NCBI RefSeq assembly: GCF_001439815.1
Contig: NZ_JYLM01000003.1
Coordinates: 186,001-250,000 of the forward strand
Reading direction: 5' to 3'
Length of the DNA stretch: 64,000 nt
Source of the DNA: Pseudomonas orientalis
Lineage (GTDB): Bacteria; Pseudomonadota; Gammaproteobacteria; Pseudomonadales; Pseudomonadaceae
Made by a program: the position numbers and the translations under genes. Shown here one piece after another: positions 27,169 to 38,772 of this stretch. The notes under the pieces were generated by a model. The model made no database searches and was not told the origin of the DNA. It saw only the letters and a program-made list of their open reading frames with translations. Position 1 is the stretch's first letter, and every line of letters starts with the position of its first letter.

Positions 27169-28650
27169 ATGGGTGCCTGGCTTAGCAATATCTCGCTGAA
27201 GTACAAATTCTGGGCCGTCAACGCGGTGGCTTTCATCACTACGCTGCTGCTGGTGCTGTATGCCGTCCAACTCGAACAACAGGCGCGCAGCCAGGCGTCC
27301 CAGGATTCGGCCAGGGCCCAGGCGCAGTTGCTCAGCGCCTGGCCGGTCGACACGCCCCTTCCCACTGGCGAAAACTGGCTGAGCTTCACCCGCGACCAGG
27401 CGCCACAACAGGCAGGCCAGGACCTGTCGGCCCTGCAAGGCGCCAGCGGCTGGGTCGAGCTCAGTCACCTGCCCTTGTTCGGCGTGAACCCCCTGCTGGG
27501 CGCCGAAGTCATCCGCCGTGCCGACGGACAACAGGTCGCCATACTCGCCTACGCGCCGAGCCTGCGTCAGGTGTTCGGTGAACGCTTCGTCAACTATGCG
27601 GTGGCGGTGGCGATTCTGATGCTGGCGATGCTCGGCGCCTCGCAACTGCTGATCCGCTTCCTGCTCAGCCAGCTCAACACCCTCAAGGACGTGATGCTGC
27701 ATGTAGAGAAGACCGGCGACCTGTCCGCCCGCGTGCCCCTGGCCTGCAAGGATGAAGTCGGGCAGATGGCCAGCGCCTTCAACGCCATGCAAGCCGGCTA
27801 CCAACGGGTGGTCAACACCGTGGCCCGCACCGCCAGGCAATTGGACGAGGGTGCCGCACGCCTGGCCAGCAGCATGAACGAGGTGCAGCACGGCATGCTC
27901 GGCCAGCAAAGCGAGACCGACCAGGCCGCCACGGCGATCAACGAGATGACCGCCACCGTCCACCATATTGCCCAGCACGCCGGGGCTACCCGCGACCTCT
28001 CGCAAACCGCCGACACCCTGGCCGGCAGCGGCCAGGAAGTGGTCACACGGGTGCAACGCTCAATCGCCGGGCTGTCCACGGGTGTGCAACAGACCGCTGA
28101 GATGATCCAGAAACTCGCCGAAGACAGCCAGAAAATCAACGGCGTGGTCGGCGTGATCCACAGCATCGCCGAACAGACCAACTTGCTTGCCCTCAACGCC
28201 GCCATCGAAGCCGCCCGCGCCGGCGAAATGGGCCGCGGCTTTGCCGTGGTCGCCGACGAAGTGCGCAACCTGGCCAAGCGCGTGCAGAGCTCTACCGACG
28301 AAATCACCCGCATGGTCTCGGCGCTGCAAGCCGGTACCCGCGACGCGGTGGACTTCATGCAGGAAAGCTCATTCAAGGCCGATGACTGCGTGCAGCAGGC
28401 CCAGGAAGCCGGCGCCGCGCTCGCGGAAATCACCGATGCCGTGGCGCAGATGCGCGAGAGCAACACCCAGATTGCGGTGGCAGCCGAACAGCAGAGCCAT
28501 GTTGCCGAAGAGATGAACCGCGCCGTGGTGAGCATTCGTGATGTAACCGAGAACACCGTGCAGCAGACAGTGGATTCGGCAACCACCAGCAATGAGCTGG
28601 CGACGCTGGCGGGAGAGTTGAATAAGGCGATTGGGCAGTTGAAGCTGTAG
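27169..28650 (+). CDS. Methyl-accepting chemotaxis protein with short periplasmic domain
   Basis: A 493-residue chemoreceptor. Membrane helices lie at about 14-34 and 140-166, bracketing a sensor region of about 105 residues too small for a dCache domain and with no signature I recognise. A HAMP domain (about 167-215) follows, then the cytoplasmic signalling coiled coil with the hairpin-tip sequence [20 protein letters not shown]. Potential methylation sites occur on the flanking helices. No pentapeptide tether is seen at the C-terminus (AIGQLKL). The signal sensed is unknown. Confidence 0.92.
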   Translation: MGAWLSNISLKYKFWAVNAVAFITTLLLVLYAVQLEQQARSQASQDSARAQAQLLSAWPVDTPLPTGENWLSFTRDQAPQQAGQDLSALQGASGWVELSHLPLFGVNPLLGAEVIRRADGQQVAILAYAPSLRQVFGERFVNYAVAVAILMLAMLGASQLLIRFLLSQLNTLKDVMLHVEKTGDLSARVPLACKDEVGQMASAFNAMQAGYQRVVNTVARTARQLDEGAARLASSMNEVQHGMLGQQSETDQAATAINEMTATVHHIAQHAGATRDLSQTADTLAGSGQEVVTRVQRSIAGLSTGVQQTAEMIQKLAEDSQKINGVVGVIHSIAEQTNLLALNAAIEAARAGEMGRGFAVVADEVRNLAKRVQSSTDEITRMVSALQAGTRDAVDFMQESSFKADDCVQQAQEAGAALAEITDAVAQMRESNTQIAVAAEQQSHVAEEMNRAVVSIRDVTENTVQQTVDSATTSNELATLAGELNKAIGQLKL

Positions 28651-28796
28651 GTGTCAAGTCCGGGGAGACGTCGCACCGGTTGCGCCGATCTCCTCGGGAC
28701 CGTCTATGACAGCCATAGCCAGGTTTGATTCGCTGCCCCGCCAACCCCCACCTAAACTCTGTCCAAGTTGTTTCAACGGACAGAGGATTCACCATC

Positions 28797-29159
28797 ATGG
28801 GCAAACGTCACCCTAATCTCCCCGCCTGGCAATGGCGTCATTACCCACAAAACCATCAGCACCCGGCCAACCTGGCGTTGCACCTGATTGCCGTGCCGCT
28901 GTTCATCATCGGCTTCCTGTTGATCGTTTCCGGTGTGTTCAGCCTGAGTCTGGTCAGTGTCGTCATCGGAGTGATCGGTATCCTGGGGGGCCTGGCGTTG
29001 CAGCGTCACGGCCATAGCCTGGAAGCCCAGGTCAGTGAGCCGTTCAGCGACCGTAAAGATGCGGTGCAACGCCTGGTGGTCGAGCAGTTCGTGACGTTCC
29101 CGCGCTTTGTCCTCAGCGGTGGCTGGTGGCGTGCCTGGCGTCAGCGCCACCCGCGTTGA
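28797..29159 (+). CDS. Mpo1-like (DUF962) membrane protein
   Basis: A 120-residue protein with two predicted membrane helices (about 31-52 and 54-75) and the family motif HxxxHPxNxxLHxxGVP-like region, here YPQNHQHPANLALHLIAVPL, with several histidines typical of the Mpo1 dioxygenase family that oxidises 2-hydroxy fatty acids in yeast. A bacterial function is not proven. ATG 28797 follows CAGAGGATT. It converges with the thioesterase gene. Confidence 0.82.
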   Translation: MGKRHPNLPAWQWRHYPQNHQHPANLALHLIAVPLFIIGFLLIVSGVFSLSLVSVVIGVIGILGGLALQRHGHSLEAQVSEPFSDRKDAVQRLVVEQFVTFPRFVLSGGWWRAWRQRHPR

Positions 29160-29162
29160 GCG

Positions 29163-29960
29163 TCAGGCGAAGACCACCACGGTCTGGCGGCTGAGGGCGA
29201 TCAAGTCGCCGGTCGGACTCCAGAGCGCGGCGGCGGCATGGCCGTAGCCGTCGCGGGCGTGTTCGATGTTGACGTGATATTGGCACCAATCGAGTGTAGT
29301 CAGGCTCTGCAGCGGCTGGATGAACTCGATGGTCCAGGTCAGGGTGCTGCCCGGCGCCGGTTTGTTCAAATGCGGGAGCAACGCCGGGGGCCACGCATCG
29401 ACCAGTGCGAGGATATGCGCCTCGGTCAGCGGTTCTTCCTTCACATCTCCACGCAAACGCACCCAACCGCCCATGTCGCGGGATTTAGTGCCGGTGAACG
29501 GCAGGCCGCCGACACTCCAGCGCATTGCCAGGTGCCGCATGAATTCGGGCGTGACGCCTTTGATATAAGGCAGCTCCTGGCACTCGTCCCACTGTTTGAA
29601 CACCGGGGGCGGCGCGCTCGCCACGTCGATTTGCGACTCGCGGGATGCACCGAAACTGGCTTGGACCAGGGTCGCCACTTCACCGTTCTGCACCACACGG
29701 CCCAGCAATTGGCTGACGGCCTTGCCCTCGCGCAACACTTCAACTTCATAACTGGCCGGCACATCCGGCGCTACCGGGCCCACGAAAGTGATCGCCAGTG
29801 AGCGCAGCGGCCGGTCTGCCGGCACTTGCGCCCGCAAGGCCTCGTATTGCAAGGCGGCGACCAAGCCACCAAACGTGGCGCGGCCCTGGCCCCATTCGGC
29901 AGGAATGGTGACATCCAACGGGTGACTGCGAGCAGCGTCGAGCAAATCACTAAAGCGCAT
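29163..29960 (-). CDS. Acyl-CoA thioesterase-family protein (double hotdog)
   Basis: A 265-residue protein with two hotdog folds of the TesB/thioesterase-like type. The first carries WGQGRATFGGLVAALQYEALR, the second the LTWTIEFIQPLQSL and GYGHAAAALWSPTGDLIALSRQ blocks, the latter being a typical thioesterase C-terminus. It should hydrolyse acyl-CoA, but chain length is unknown. It lies alone on the minus strand, converging with the Mpo1-like gene with 3 bases between. Confidence 0.87.
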   Translation of the reverse strand: MRFSDLLDAARSHPLDVTIPAEWGQGRATFGGLVAALQYEALRAQVPADRPLRSLAITFVGPVAPDVPASYEVEVLREGKAVSQLLGRVVQNGEVATLVQASFGASRESQIDVASAPPPVFKQWDECQELPYIKGVTPEFMRHLAMRWSVGGLPFTGTKSRDMGGWVRLRGDVKEEPLTEAHILALVDAWPPALLPHLNKPAPGSTLTWTIEFIQPLQSLTTLDWCQYHVNIEHARDGYGHAAAALWSPTGDLIALSRQTVVVFA

Positions 29961-30049
29961 GGCGACCTCACATCAAGCAAACGATGAGGGGATCTTAACC
30001 ATCCGCCCCGCCAGGTACAGCGCCTATTCCGGCCAAAAGCCGGACCGGT

Positions 30050-30811
30050 TCAGAAACAATCCGCGCCGAGCTTGTCCAGCACTCGATCCGCCCGTGCCTC
30101 GGCCTTGACCATGGCGGCACGCCAGGTCGCAATGCAGGGCTGCAGGTCAGCCTGGTGCTCGGCCTGGAGCAGCCATTGCCAGCAGTCATGCCAATCACCC
30201 AGAGCGCCCTGCGCTTTTTTCAAAGCGGCCATGGCGCGGACCGGCAGCTTGTCCAACTCGGGATAGGCTTCGGCTGCGTAGCGCACGCGCTTGATCAACA
30301 AGCGCAAACGGTGGCGATCATGCTCTGGATCTTTGAGCGCGTGATCGAGTGTTTTCCATTGCTTGGCCAGGCGCTTCTGGATGCGCGAGCGCAGGCCCCC
30401 GAGCAATTTCTGGTGTTGGGAGGCACGGATAAACCGTGGAAACGCATCGAGGATTTGCAGCAGGTGGGCCAGTTCCGGGCTTTGCGCGACCTGGCGATAG
30501 GCTTCAGGTTGCAGGCGCAGACGACGCTCAGCCGCTTCATGATGCCCGTGCTGGTGCAAGTATGCCGCCAGCACCTCGCGGTCACGCAGCGGCGTGGTCA
30601 ATTGGCCGACCGTGCGGGCGGCGGACTCAAGCTGTTCGACACCCGGTAACCCGCGCAAGGGGCGCAACAGGCTGCGCAGGCGGCGTACGGTGGTGCGCAG
30701 ATCATGCAGGGCTTCACCGTCGGTGAGCGCGGCAAGACGAGCCTGGCAGCTCAGTAACCCTACTTCCAGGCCAATGACCTGAGCGACTAACTGATTGACC
30801 AGCGCTGACAT
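30050..30811 (-). CDS. CHAD-domain protein
   Basis: A 253-residue, mainly helical protein. Conserved basic residues occur in the pattern HDLRTTVRRLRSLLRPLR and DRHRLRLLIKRVRYAAEAY, which is the CHAD (conserved histidine alpha-helical) signature for binding polyphosphate or other polyanions. No CYTH triphosphatase domain is fused here. It is cytoplasmic. It may act with polyphosphate granules, but no ppk gene is in the window. Confidence 0.88.
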   Translation of the reverse strand: MSALVNQLVAQVIGLEVGLLSCQARLAALTDGEALHDLRTTVRRLRSLLRPLRGLPGVEQLESAARTVGQLTTPLRDREVLAAYLHQHGHHEAAERRLRLQPEAYRQVAQSPELAHLLQILDAFPRFIRASQHQKLLGGLRSRIQKRLAKQWKTLDHALKDPEHDRHRLRLLIKRVRYAAEAYPELDKLPVRAMAALKKAQGALGDWHDCWQWLLQAEHQADLQPCIATWRAAMVKAEARADRVLDKLGADCF

Positions 30812-30853
30812 CCTGCCCTCCCTTTGCGATGAAAAACCCTGCGCGTGACGAAA

Positions 30854-31132
30854 TCAACGCCCGGCGCGTGACTCACGGATATAGAAGCGCGCCTTCTCGG
30901 CCTTGTTGGAGCAGCCTTCGAACGCCTCGAATTGCTGCTGGGTCTTGGCCCCGGTCAACAGTGACAACGCCTTGGAATAGCTGACGGTGCCTGCGAAGCC
31001 TTCGGCCTTGGCCAGGTCCAGCTCTTTCCATGCGGCGTCCAACTGCGACCCGCAGCTGTCGCGATACGCGGTTTTCCCGGCACAGCCCGCCAAGGCCAAC
31101 AGGATCACGGGTAAACACATCCAGGCTTTCAT
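30854..31132 (-). CDS. Small lipoprotein
   Basis: A 92-residue protein with a signal peptide and lipobox LAGC (Cys about residue 17). The mature part has two further cysteines (DSCGSQ and EGCSNK) that could form a disulfide. ATG 31132 is preceded by GAGGTGTCATCA. I do not know its role. It lies downstream of nothing obvious on its strand, 42 bases before the CHAD gene, and may share its transcript. Confidence 0.78.
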   Translation of the reverse strand: MKAWMCLPVILLALAGCAGKTAYRDSCGSQLDAAWKELDLAKAEGFAGTVSYSKALSLLTGAKTQQQFEAFEGCSNKAEKARFYIRESRAGR

Positions 31133-31349
31133 TGATGACACCTCAAAATATACAAAATCTGTCGTAGCCTGTAGACGATGCCTACAGGAAAAAGTGCCTT
31201 GTCCTTAGCCTGAAATCGGTAGTACCTATTGCCAGAGCATACCCGAGCCTCGTGGCGATTCTGGAAAAATTTTGGCAGGGCTCACCGAGGATTGAAGCCG
31301 CCCCCTGGATGGGTGCATTGTGGGCACCTGTTTCGCGAAGGGTCTGGTC

Positions 31350-32387
31350 ATGAAAAAACGTGTTGCCTTGGTGCTGGGCTCCGGCGGAGCCAGGGGCTAC
31401 GCCCATATCGGCGTGATCGAAGAAATCGAACGACGCGGCTATGACATCGCCTGTATTGCCGGCTGTTCGATGGGCGCCGTGGTCGGCGGGATCTATGCCG
31501 CCGGTAAGCTGGACGATTACCGAAACTGGATCGAAAGCCTCGACTACCTCGACGTCTTGCGCCTGGTGGACGTGAGCTTTCGCCTGGGCGCGATTCGCGG
31601 CGAAAAGGTGTTCGGGCAGATCCGCAAGATCGTCGGCGAAATCACTATCGAAGACCTGCGCATCCCCTACACCGCCGTGGCCACCGACCTCACCAACCAA
31701 CAGGAAATCTGGTTCCAGGAAGGTTGCCTGCACCAGGCCATGCGCGCCTCGGCAGCGATCCCCAGCCTATTCACGCCGGTGATGCAGGGCAACCGCATGC
31801 TGGTGGACGGTGGTTTGCTCAACCCGTTGCCCATCGTGCCGGTGGTGTCGAGTCATTGCGACTTGATCATTGCAGTCAACCTCAACGCCACCAACCAGAA
31901 GCACTATCATCTGCCGGTGATCCAGCGCCCGCCGGCCTTCAAAAGCCGCTTTAACAGCCTGGCAAAATCACTCGGCTCGCACCTGCCGTTCCGGCGCAAA
32001 CAGGCCGAGCAGTTGATGAAGCTCGAGCAGGAAGCCTTGCAGGCCCAGGCTGCCGAGATCAACCCGTGGCTGGAGTCGGCTGAACCCGAATCCCAGCAAC
32101 CCGCCGCCGCGCCGGAAAAGCCCGGTGCGCCGAAGTCGGCCACGGGCTCGTTCATTATCGACAATGTCGGGCCTGCTTCGCTGCTGGACTTGATCAACCA
32201 GAGTTTCGAGGTGATGCAGACGTCATTGGCGCAGTACAAAATCGCCGGTTACCCGCCGGATGTGCTGATCAACGTGCCCAAGCGGGTGTGCCGGTTTTTC
32301 GAGTTCTACAAGGCGCCGGAATTGATCGCGCTGGGGCGGGAGATTGCCAGTGATACGCTGGATCGGTATGAGAGTGAGCAGGCCTGA
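31350..32387 (+). CDS. Patatin-like phospholipase (RssA-type)
   Basis: A 345-residue patatin-fold lipid acyl hydrolase without a signal peptide. The oxyanion loop GSGGARG is at residues 10-16, the nucleophile Ser40 in GCSMG, and the catalytic Asp in VDGG near residue 153. The C-terminal part has a Glu/Ala/Pro-rich insert (about 225-265) that is probably disordered. The family includes E. coli RssA and bacterial phospholipases; the substrate here is unknown. A REPIN follows directly and separates it from kdpE. Confidence 0.9.
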   Translation: MKKRVALVLGSGGARGYAHIGVIEEIERRGYDIACIAGCSMGAVVGGIYAAGKLDDYRNWIESLDYLDVLRLVDVSFRLGAIRGEKVFGQIRKIVGEITIEDLRIPYTAVATDLTNQQEIWFQEGCLHQAMRASAAIPSLFTPVMQGNRMLVDGGLLNPLPIVPVVSSHCDLIIAVNLNATNQKHYHLPVIQRPPAFKSRFNSLAKSLGSHLPFRRKQAEQLMKLEQEALQAQAAEINPWLESAEPESQQPAAAPEKPGAPKSATGSFIIDNVGPASLLDLINQSFEVMQTSLAQYKIAGYPPDVLINVPKRVCRFFEFYKAPELIALGREIASDTLDRYESEQA

Positions 32388-32407
32388 AATTGCGGGTGTC
32401 TGAGCGG

Positions 32408-32490
32408 GCCTCATCGGGGGCAAGCCCCCTCCCACATTTAGGTTTGTGAATACATTCAAAGTGGGGAGGGGGCTTGCCCCCGATGAGGCC
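32408..32490. repeat. REPIN (GTGGGAGGGGGCTTGC type)
   Basis: Inverted arms with the core GGGGGCAAGCCCCCTCCCAC and its complement, spaced by about 25 bases, ending in the flanking GGCC...GGCC. A second REP subfamily, different from the one at 1562. It lies between patatin and kdpE, 20 bases after the kdpE stop codon. Confidence 0.85.
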
Positions 32491-32509
32491 GGTTCAGGCA
32501 CCGCTGAAC

Positions 32510-33199
32510 TCAAGCCCCCAGCAACCGATACCCCACCCCCGCCTCAGTCACGATAAACCTCGGCTGCGTCGGATCATCCGCCAGCTTCTGGCGCAAATGG
32601 CCCACCACAATGCGCAGGTAGTGGCTGTCTTCGGTGTGGGTCGGCCCCCAGATATCCTTGAGCAGTTGCTGTTGGGTAATCACCCGCCCCGGATGCCGCG
32701 CCAGTTGCGCCAGCACCGCGTACTCCTTGCGGGTCAGTGCCACTTCGGCGCCGTCAAGCAGGACGCGGCGGTAGGCCAGGTCCACGGTCAGCGGGCCGAA
32801 ACTTAACGCGGCCTCCTGAGCCTCTCCCGTCGGTGCCTGGCGCAGTAGCGCGCGCACACGGGCGAGGAATTCCTGGATGCCGAACGGCTTGGTCACATAG
32901 TCGTTGGCGCCACTGTCGAGGGCTTCGACCTTCTGCGCTTCGCTGGCCCGCACCGAGAGTACCAGTACCGGCACCGTCGACCACTCGCGAAACTCGCGCA
33001 GCACTTGCTGGCCGTCCATATCCGGCAAGCCCAGGTCCAGCACGAGCAAATCCGGTTTGCTCAAGGCCGCTTGCGCCAGGCCCTCGTTGCCGGTGCCGGC
33101 TTCGATCACCTTATAGCCCTGGGAGGCCAGGCTGATGCGCAGGAATTTGCGGATCTGCGGTTCGTCATCAATGACTAGAATCGTCGCGGTCTGGCTCAT
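32510..33199 (-). CDS. kdpE: KdpE, response regulator for potassium transport
   Basis: A 229-residue OmpR-family regulator. The receiver domain (1-120) has the phospho-acceptor Asp55 in LLVLDLGLPD, the acidic pair Asp11-Asp12 and Lys in VTKPF. The C-terminal winged helix (130-229) includes the RKEYAVLAQLARHPG and DSHYLRIVVGHLRQKL blocks. It activates kdpFABC when KdpD phosphorylates it at low potassium. It is the last gene of the kdp cluster, separated from kdpD by a REPIN. Confidence 0.96.
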   Translation of the reverse strand: MSQTATILVIDDEPQIRKFLRISLASQGYKVIEAGTGNEGLAQAALSKPDLLVLDLGLPDMDGQQVLREFREWSTVPVLVLSVRASEAQKVEALDSGANDYVTKPFGIQEFLARVRALLRQAPTGEAQEAALSFGPLTVDLAYRRVLLDGAEVALTRKEYAVLAQLARHPGRVITQQQLLKDIWGPTHTEDSHYLRIVVGHLRQKLADDPTQPRFIVTEAGVGYRLLGA

Positions 33200-33239
33200 G
33201 GTGTCTCAGTTAAAATCAATTAAAAAAAACCAACCCATG

Positions 33240-33339
33240 CAGGAGCGAGCTTGCTCGCGAAAAACGACCAGGGCGCCGCGTGCATTCAGCAGGCCATCAT
33301 TATCGTTAACGGCCTTCGCGAGCAAGCTCGCTCCTACAG
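33240..33339. repeat. REPIN overlapping the kdpD stop codon
   Basis: Inverted arms (33240-33266 and 33314-33339) of the AGGAGCGAGCTTGCTCGCG type, like the one at 1562. The right arm extends over the kdpD stop codon (33334-33336), so the last KdpD codons and the stop are provided partly by the repeat. Confidence 0.88.
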
Positions 33340-35985
33340 GTTTTGCTCCAGGGCAGGTTGTGCCGGCAATGGCAGGAACAAGGTAATACAGGTGCCCCGC
33401 CCTTCAATACCGTCGGCCACACTGATGTGCCCACCGTGGGCGCCGACCATGCCCTGGCAGATCGCCAGCCCCAGGCCGGTGCCCTGTCCGCCGCGATCAC
33501 CGCGCGCAGCGGTGTAGAACATATCGAAGATCTTCGCGCGTTCGTCCTCTGGAATTCCCGGTCCCTCATCGGCGACGGCGAAAAACACTTGGCCGTCCGA
33601 CACGCCGGCGCTCAACTGCAAGCGGCCCTGGGGCGGCGAAAAGCGCGCGGCGTTTTCCATGACATTGACCAGGGCCTGCTCAATCAACGCCGCATGCACA
33701 TAGAGCAACGGCAGGTCCGGCGGCACATCGGTATTGACCTGCAAGGGCGCCAGCACGGCGCGCAATCGACCAAGGGCGCTGCCGACGATATCGCCGGGCG
33801 ACACCCAATCGCGCGCCAGCTTCAGCGCGCCGTGGCCCAGGCGGGTCATGTCCAGCAGGTTCTGGATATAGCGGTCGAGGCGCTCGGCTTCATCGCGAGT
33901 GCCTTCAAGCAATTCGCGGCGATCCTCCAAGGGGATCGCCTCGCCCAGCGCCAGCAGGCTGTCGATACTGCCGCGCATGGAGGTCAGCGGCGTGCGCAAA
34001 TCATGGGAGACGGAGGCGAGCAAGGCGCTGCGCAGTTGTTCGGTTTCACCGTGCAAACGCGCGGACTCCAACTCCTGCGCCAACTGCGCACGCGCCAGCG
34101 CCTGGGCCAACGGCTGGCTCAGGGCGGTGAGCAGGCGACGGCGTTGGCCACTCAACGCCATGCCGGCTTTGGCGCTGACGCCCAACAAGCCCAGCGGCCC
34201 CTCTTCACCCGACAACGGCCACCACCACCAGCGTCCAAACGGCAAGGTGCCGGTGCCCATGCCTGCCGGCTGGTCGTGCTGCCAGGCCCAGTCGGCGGCG
34301 GCACGTTCGGCCTCGGTGAGGGTCATCGGGCCGCCGGTCTCGATCGTCCAACCGCCCTGGCCATCGCGATTGACCAGGCACAGATCCAGGTCACTCCAGC
34401 CTTGCAGGTGGTGAGCCGCCGCACTGACAACCGCCTGGCGATCCGTGGCGGCGGTGAGCTTGCGAGACAGGTCGAGCAGCTCGCTGGTTTCTTCCTGAGT
34501 ATCGCGCAGCGCCTGCAATTGCCGACGCTGGCGTGCGGCCAGGTTGCCGGTGAGCGCCGCCATCAACAGGAAGAACAACAGCGTGAGGACATCCTCTTCA
34601 CGCTGGATCGCGAAGGAGAAATTCGGCGGGATAAACAGAAAGTCGTAGGTCATGAACGACAACGCCGCGCACACCAACGAAGGTCCCAGGCTGCTGCGCA
34701 CCGCCACCAGCAGCACCGCGGCGAGAAACACCAGCGAGATATTCGGCAACGGCAGGACGCTGGACACGCCCCACGCCAGGCCCGCCGCGACAAGGGTGGC
34801 TACCACGGCCAGGCCGTAGTCGAACCAGCGCAGCCCACGCACCTGCGGCAAGCGCGGCGCTGCAGGGATATCGTCGCTGTCGAGCACGTTGATTTCCAGG
34901 CCCCGCGCATTGCGCAGCAAGCGTGCGGCGAGGCCGCCGCCGAACAGACGCCTGCGCCAGCGCATGCGCGACTGCCCCACCAGCACCAGACTGGCGCGGC
35001 GCTCGGCGGCATGCTGGATCAACGTTCTGGCCACCTCGCCGGCCCGCAGCAGCACCACCTCACCGCCCAAGCGTTCAGCCAGTTGCTGGGCATTTTGCAG
35101 GCGCAGCCGTGACTGTTCATCCCGCGCGCGGCCGTTGTCGACATGCACCAGGCTCCAGGGCAAATGCCGCCGCTGGGCGACCCGGCTGGCATGGCGCACC
35201 AGGCGTTCGGCGTGGGCGTCACCATCGACCCCCACCAGCAGACGGCCACGCACCGCCGGCGCCGCTTGGCCGAGCTGGCGGTAACCCTGGGCCAGATCGT
35301 CGTCGACATGGGCGGCAGCGGTCTGCATGGCCAGCTCGCGCAGGGCCATCAAATTGGTCTGGGTGAAAAACGCATCGATGGCCGCACGCGCCTGTTCCGG
35401 CACATACACCTTGCCGTCGCGCAGGCGCTCGAGCAACTCGCGCGACGGCAAGTCGATCAGCAGCAGTTCGTCGGCCTCTTGCAGCACCCAGTCCGGCAGG
35501 GTTTCACGCACCTGCACGCCAGTGATGCCACGCACCTGGTCATTGAGACTTTCCAGGTGCTGGACATTGACGGTGGTGAACACGTTGATGCCGGCCGCCA
35601 GCAATTCCTGAATGTCCTGCCAGCGCTTTTCATGACGGCTGCCGGGGGCGTTGCTATGGGCCAGTTCATCGACCAGCACCAGCCTGGGCCTGGCCGCGAG
35701 CAGGCCGTCGAGGTCCATTTCTTCAAGCATTACGCCACGGTATTCGCTGCGCAACAGCGGTTGTTGCGCCAAGCCGCTGAGCAAGGCTTCAGTCTCGGCG
35801 CGGCCGTGGGTCTCGACCACGCCGGCGATCAACTGTACACCCTGGCGCAGTTGAGTATGGGCAGCCTGGAGCATGGCGTAGGTCTTGCCCACGCCGGGCG
35901 CGGCGCCGAGGAAAACTTTGAGCCGGCCACGGCCGTTGCGGGGCAGGTCGGCTAGCAGGGCATCGGCGCGGCCGGAGTCGCTCAT
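33334..35985 (-). CDS. kdpD: KdpD, turgor/potassium-sensing histidine kinase
   Basis: An 883-residue sensor kinase. The N-terminal KdpD domain (Walker A GAAPGVGKT, 27-35, and VDELAHSNAPGS) is followed by a Usp-like domain (about 245-365), four membrane helices (about 395-500), a GAF region and a histidine kinase core with SHDLRTPL (phospho-His), the N-box VMENAARFSP and ATP-lid GPGIPEDE. Length and order are those of E. coli KdpD. The gene is on the kdpFABC strand with kdpE behind it. Its stop codon lies inside a REP arm. Confidence 0.96.
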   Translation of the reverse strand: MSDSGRADALLADLPRNGRGRLKVFLGAAPGVGKTYAMLQAAHTQLRQGVQLIAGVVETHGRAETEALLSGLAQQPLLRSEYRGVMLEEMDLDGLLAARPRLVLVDELAHSNAPGSRHEKRWQDIQELLAAGINVFTTVNVQHLESLNDQVRGITGVQVRETLPDWVLQEADELLLIDLPSRELLERLRDGKVYVPEQARAAIDAFFTQTNLMALRELAMQTAAAHVDDDLAQGYRQLGQAAPAVRGRLLVGVDGDAHAERLVRHASRVAQRRHLPWSLVHVDNGRARDEQSRLRLQNAQQLAERLGGEVVLLRAGEVARTLIQHAAERRASLVLVGQSRMRWRRRLFGGGLAARLLRNARGLEINVLDSDDIPAAPRLPQVRGLRWFDYGLAVVATLVAAGLAWGVSSVLPLPNISLVFLAAVLLVAVRSSLGPSLVCAALSFMTYDFLFIPPNFSFAIQREEDVLTLLFFLLMAALTGNLAARQRRQLQALRDTQEETSELLDLSRKLTAATDRQAVVSAAAHHLQGWSDLDLCLVNRDGQGGWTIETGGPMTLTEAERAAADWAWQHDQPAGMGTGTLPFGRWWWWPLSGEEGPLGLLGVSAKAGMALSGQRRRLLTALSQPLAQALARAQLAQELESARLHGETEQLRSALLASVSHDLRTPLTSMRGSIDSLLALGEAIPLEDRRELLEGTRDEAERLDRYIQNLLDMTRLGHGALKLARDWVSPGDIVGSALGRLRAVLAPLQVNTDVPPDLPLLYVHAALIEQALVNVMENAARFSPPQGRLQLSAGVSDGQVFFAVADEGPGIPEDERAKIFDMFYTAARGDRGGQGTGLGLAICQGMVGAHGGHISVADGIEGRGTCITLFLPLPAQPALEQNL

Positions 35986-36034
35986 GCGCGGGGTTCCTCA
36001 GGTGTCTAGGTAATCAGGCTCAATGGATGTCAAA

Positions 36035-36062
36035 TGTGGGAGGGGGCAAGCCCCCTCCCACA
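36035..36062. repeat. Single REP hairpin between kdpC and kdpD
   Basis: A 13-base perfect stem TGTGGGAGGGGGC with a two-base loop, 28 bases in all, of the same subfamily as the repeat at 32408. It lies five bases past the kdpC stop and may slow transcription into kdpD or stabilise the mRNA end. Confidence 0.8.
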
Positions 36063-36067
36063 AGGGT

Positions 36068-36613
36068 TCAGAGTTGTTCCAGGGCCATGTTCAGGGCCAG
36101 CACGTTTACTACGGGCGGGCCTACCAACGGGCTTTCGATGTGTTCCTCCAGCAACCGCTGCAAGGTCGACACCGGCACCTTTCGTGCGGCCGCCACTCGC
36201 GCCAGTTGATAGGCAATTGCCTCGGGTGGCAAGTGTGGATCAAGCCCGCTGCCGGAGGTCGTCAGCGAAGCCAACGGTACAGGCCCCTGGCCAGGCACTG
36301 ACTGTTTGCCGGCATCCTCGAATATGCGGGTAGCCAAGGCCGGATTGCTTGGGCCCAGGTTACTGGCACTGCTGGACACGGTGGCAAAAGCACCGGCTGA
36401 CGGGCGCGGGTGAAACCAGCTGTCGCCGGTAAATTCCTGGGCGATCAGGCTGGAGCCGCGCACCTTGCCGCCGGCATCGCGCACCAGGCTGCCGTTGGCC
36501 TGGTCGGGGAAGGCCACTTGCGCCACGCCGGTGACTACCAGCGGATAGGCCACGCCGGTGATCAGGGTCATGAGTGCCAGCAGGCTCAGGGCTGGGCGGA
36601 TGATGTTGGACAT
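36068..36613 (-). CDS. kdpC: KdpC, potassium-transporting ATPase C subunit
   Basis: A 181-residue KdpC with a single N-terminal membrane helix (about 8-30) and a periplasmic domain. Family blocks are [19 protein letters not shown] and [20 protein letters not shown]. It supports assembly and the potassium affinity of the KdpFABC complex. It is the last structural gene, with an 84-base gap from kdpB that contains another inverted repeat. Confidence 0.95.
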   Translation of the reverse strand: MSNIIRPALSLLALMTLITGVAYPLVVTGVAQVAFPDQANGSLVRDAGGKVRGSSLIAQEFTGDSWFHPRPSAGAFATVSSSASNLGPSNPALATRIFEDAGKQSVPGQGPVPLASLTTSGSGLDPHLPPEAIAYQLARVAAARKVPVSTLQRLLEEHIESPLVGPPVVNVLALNMALEQL

Positions 36614-36666
36614 TTCAGACTCCTCAGTTCAGTGATGCGGGGACGCGGAGCGTCCGGGGCGGCGGC

Positions 36667-36689
36667 GTTCCCACGAAGAGCGTGGGAAC
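36667..36689. repeat. Inverted repeat GTTCCCACG/CGTGGGAAC in the kdpB-kdpC gap
   Basis: A nine-base stem with short spacer, of the GTTCCCACG...CGTGGGAAC dispersed type common in Pseudomonas genomes. It lies nine bases after the kdpB stop and inside the operon. Confidence 0.7.
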
Positions 36690-36697
36690 GATCAGGC

Positions 36698-38755
<2,058 letters not shown>

Positions 38756-38772
38756 TCTCATATCCCCTTGAC

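Noticed and set aside
33343..35112. Plus-strand frame of 589 codons
   Set aside because: Antisense shadow of kdpD, whose motifs are all on the minus strand; its residue composition is Gln/His/Arg-rich as expected for a shadow.
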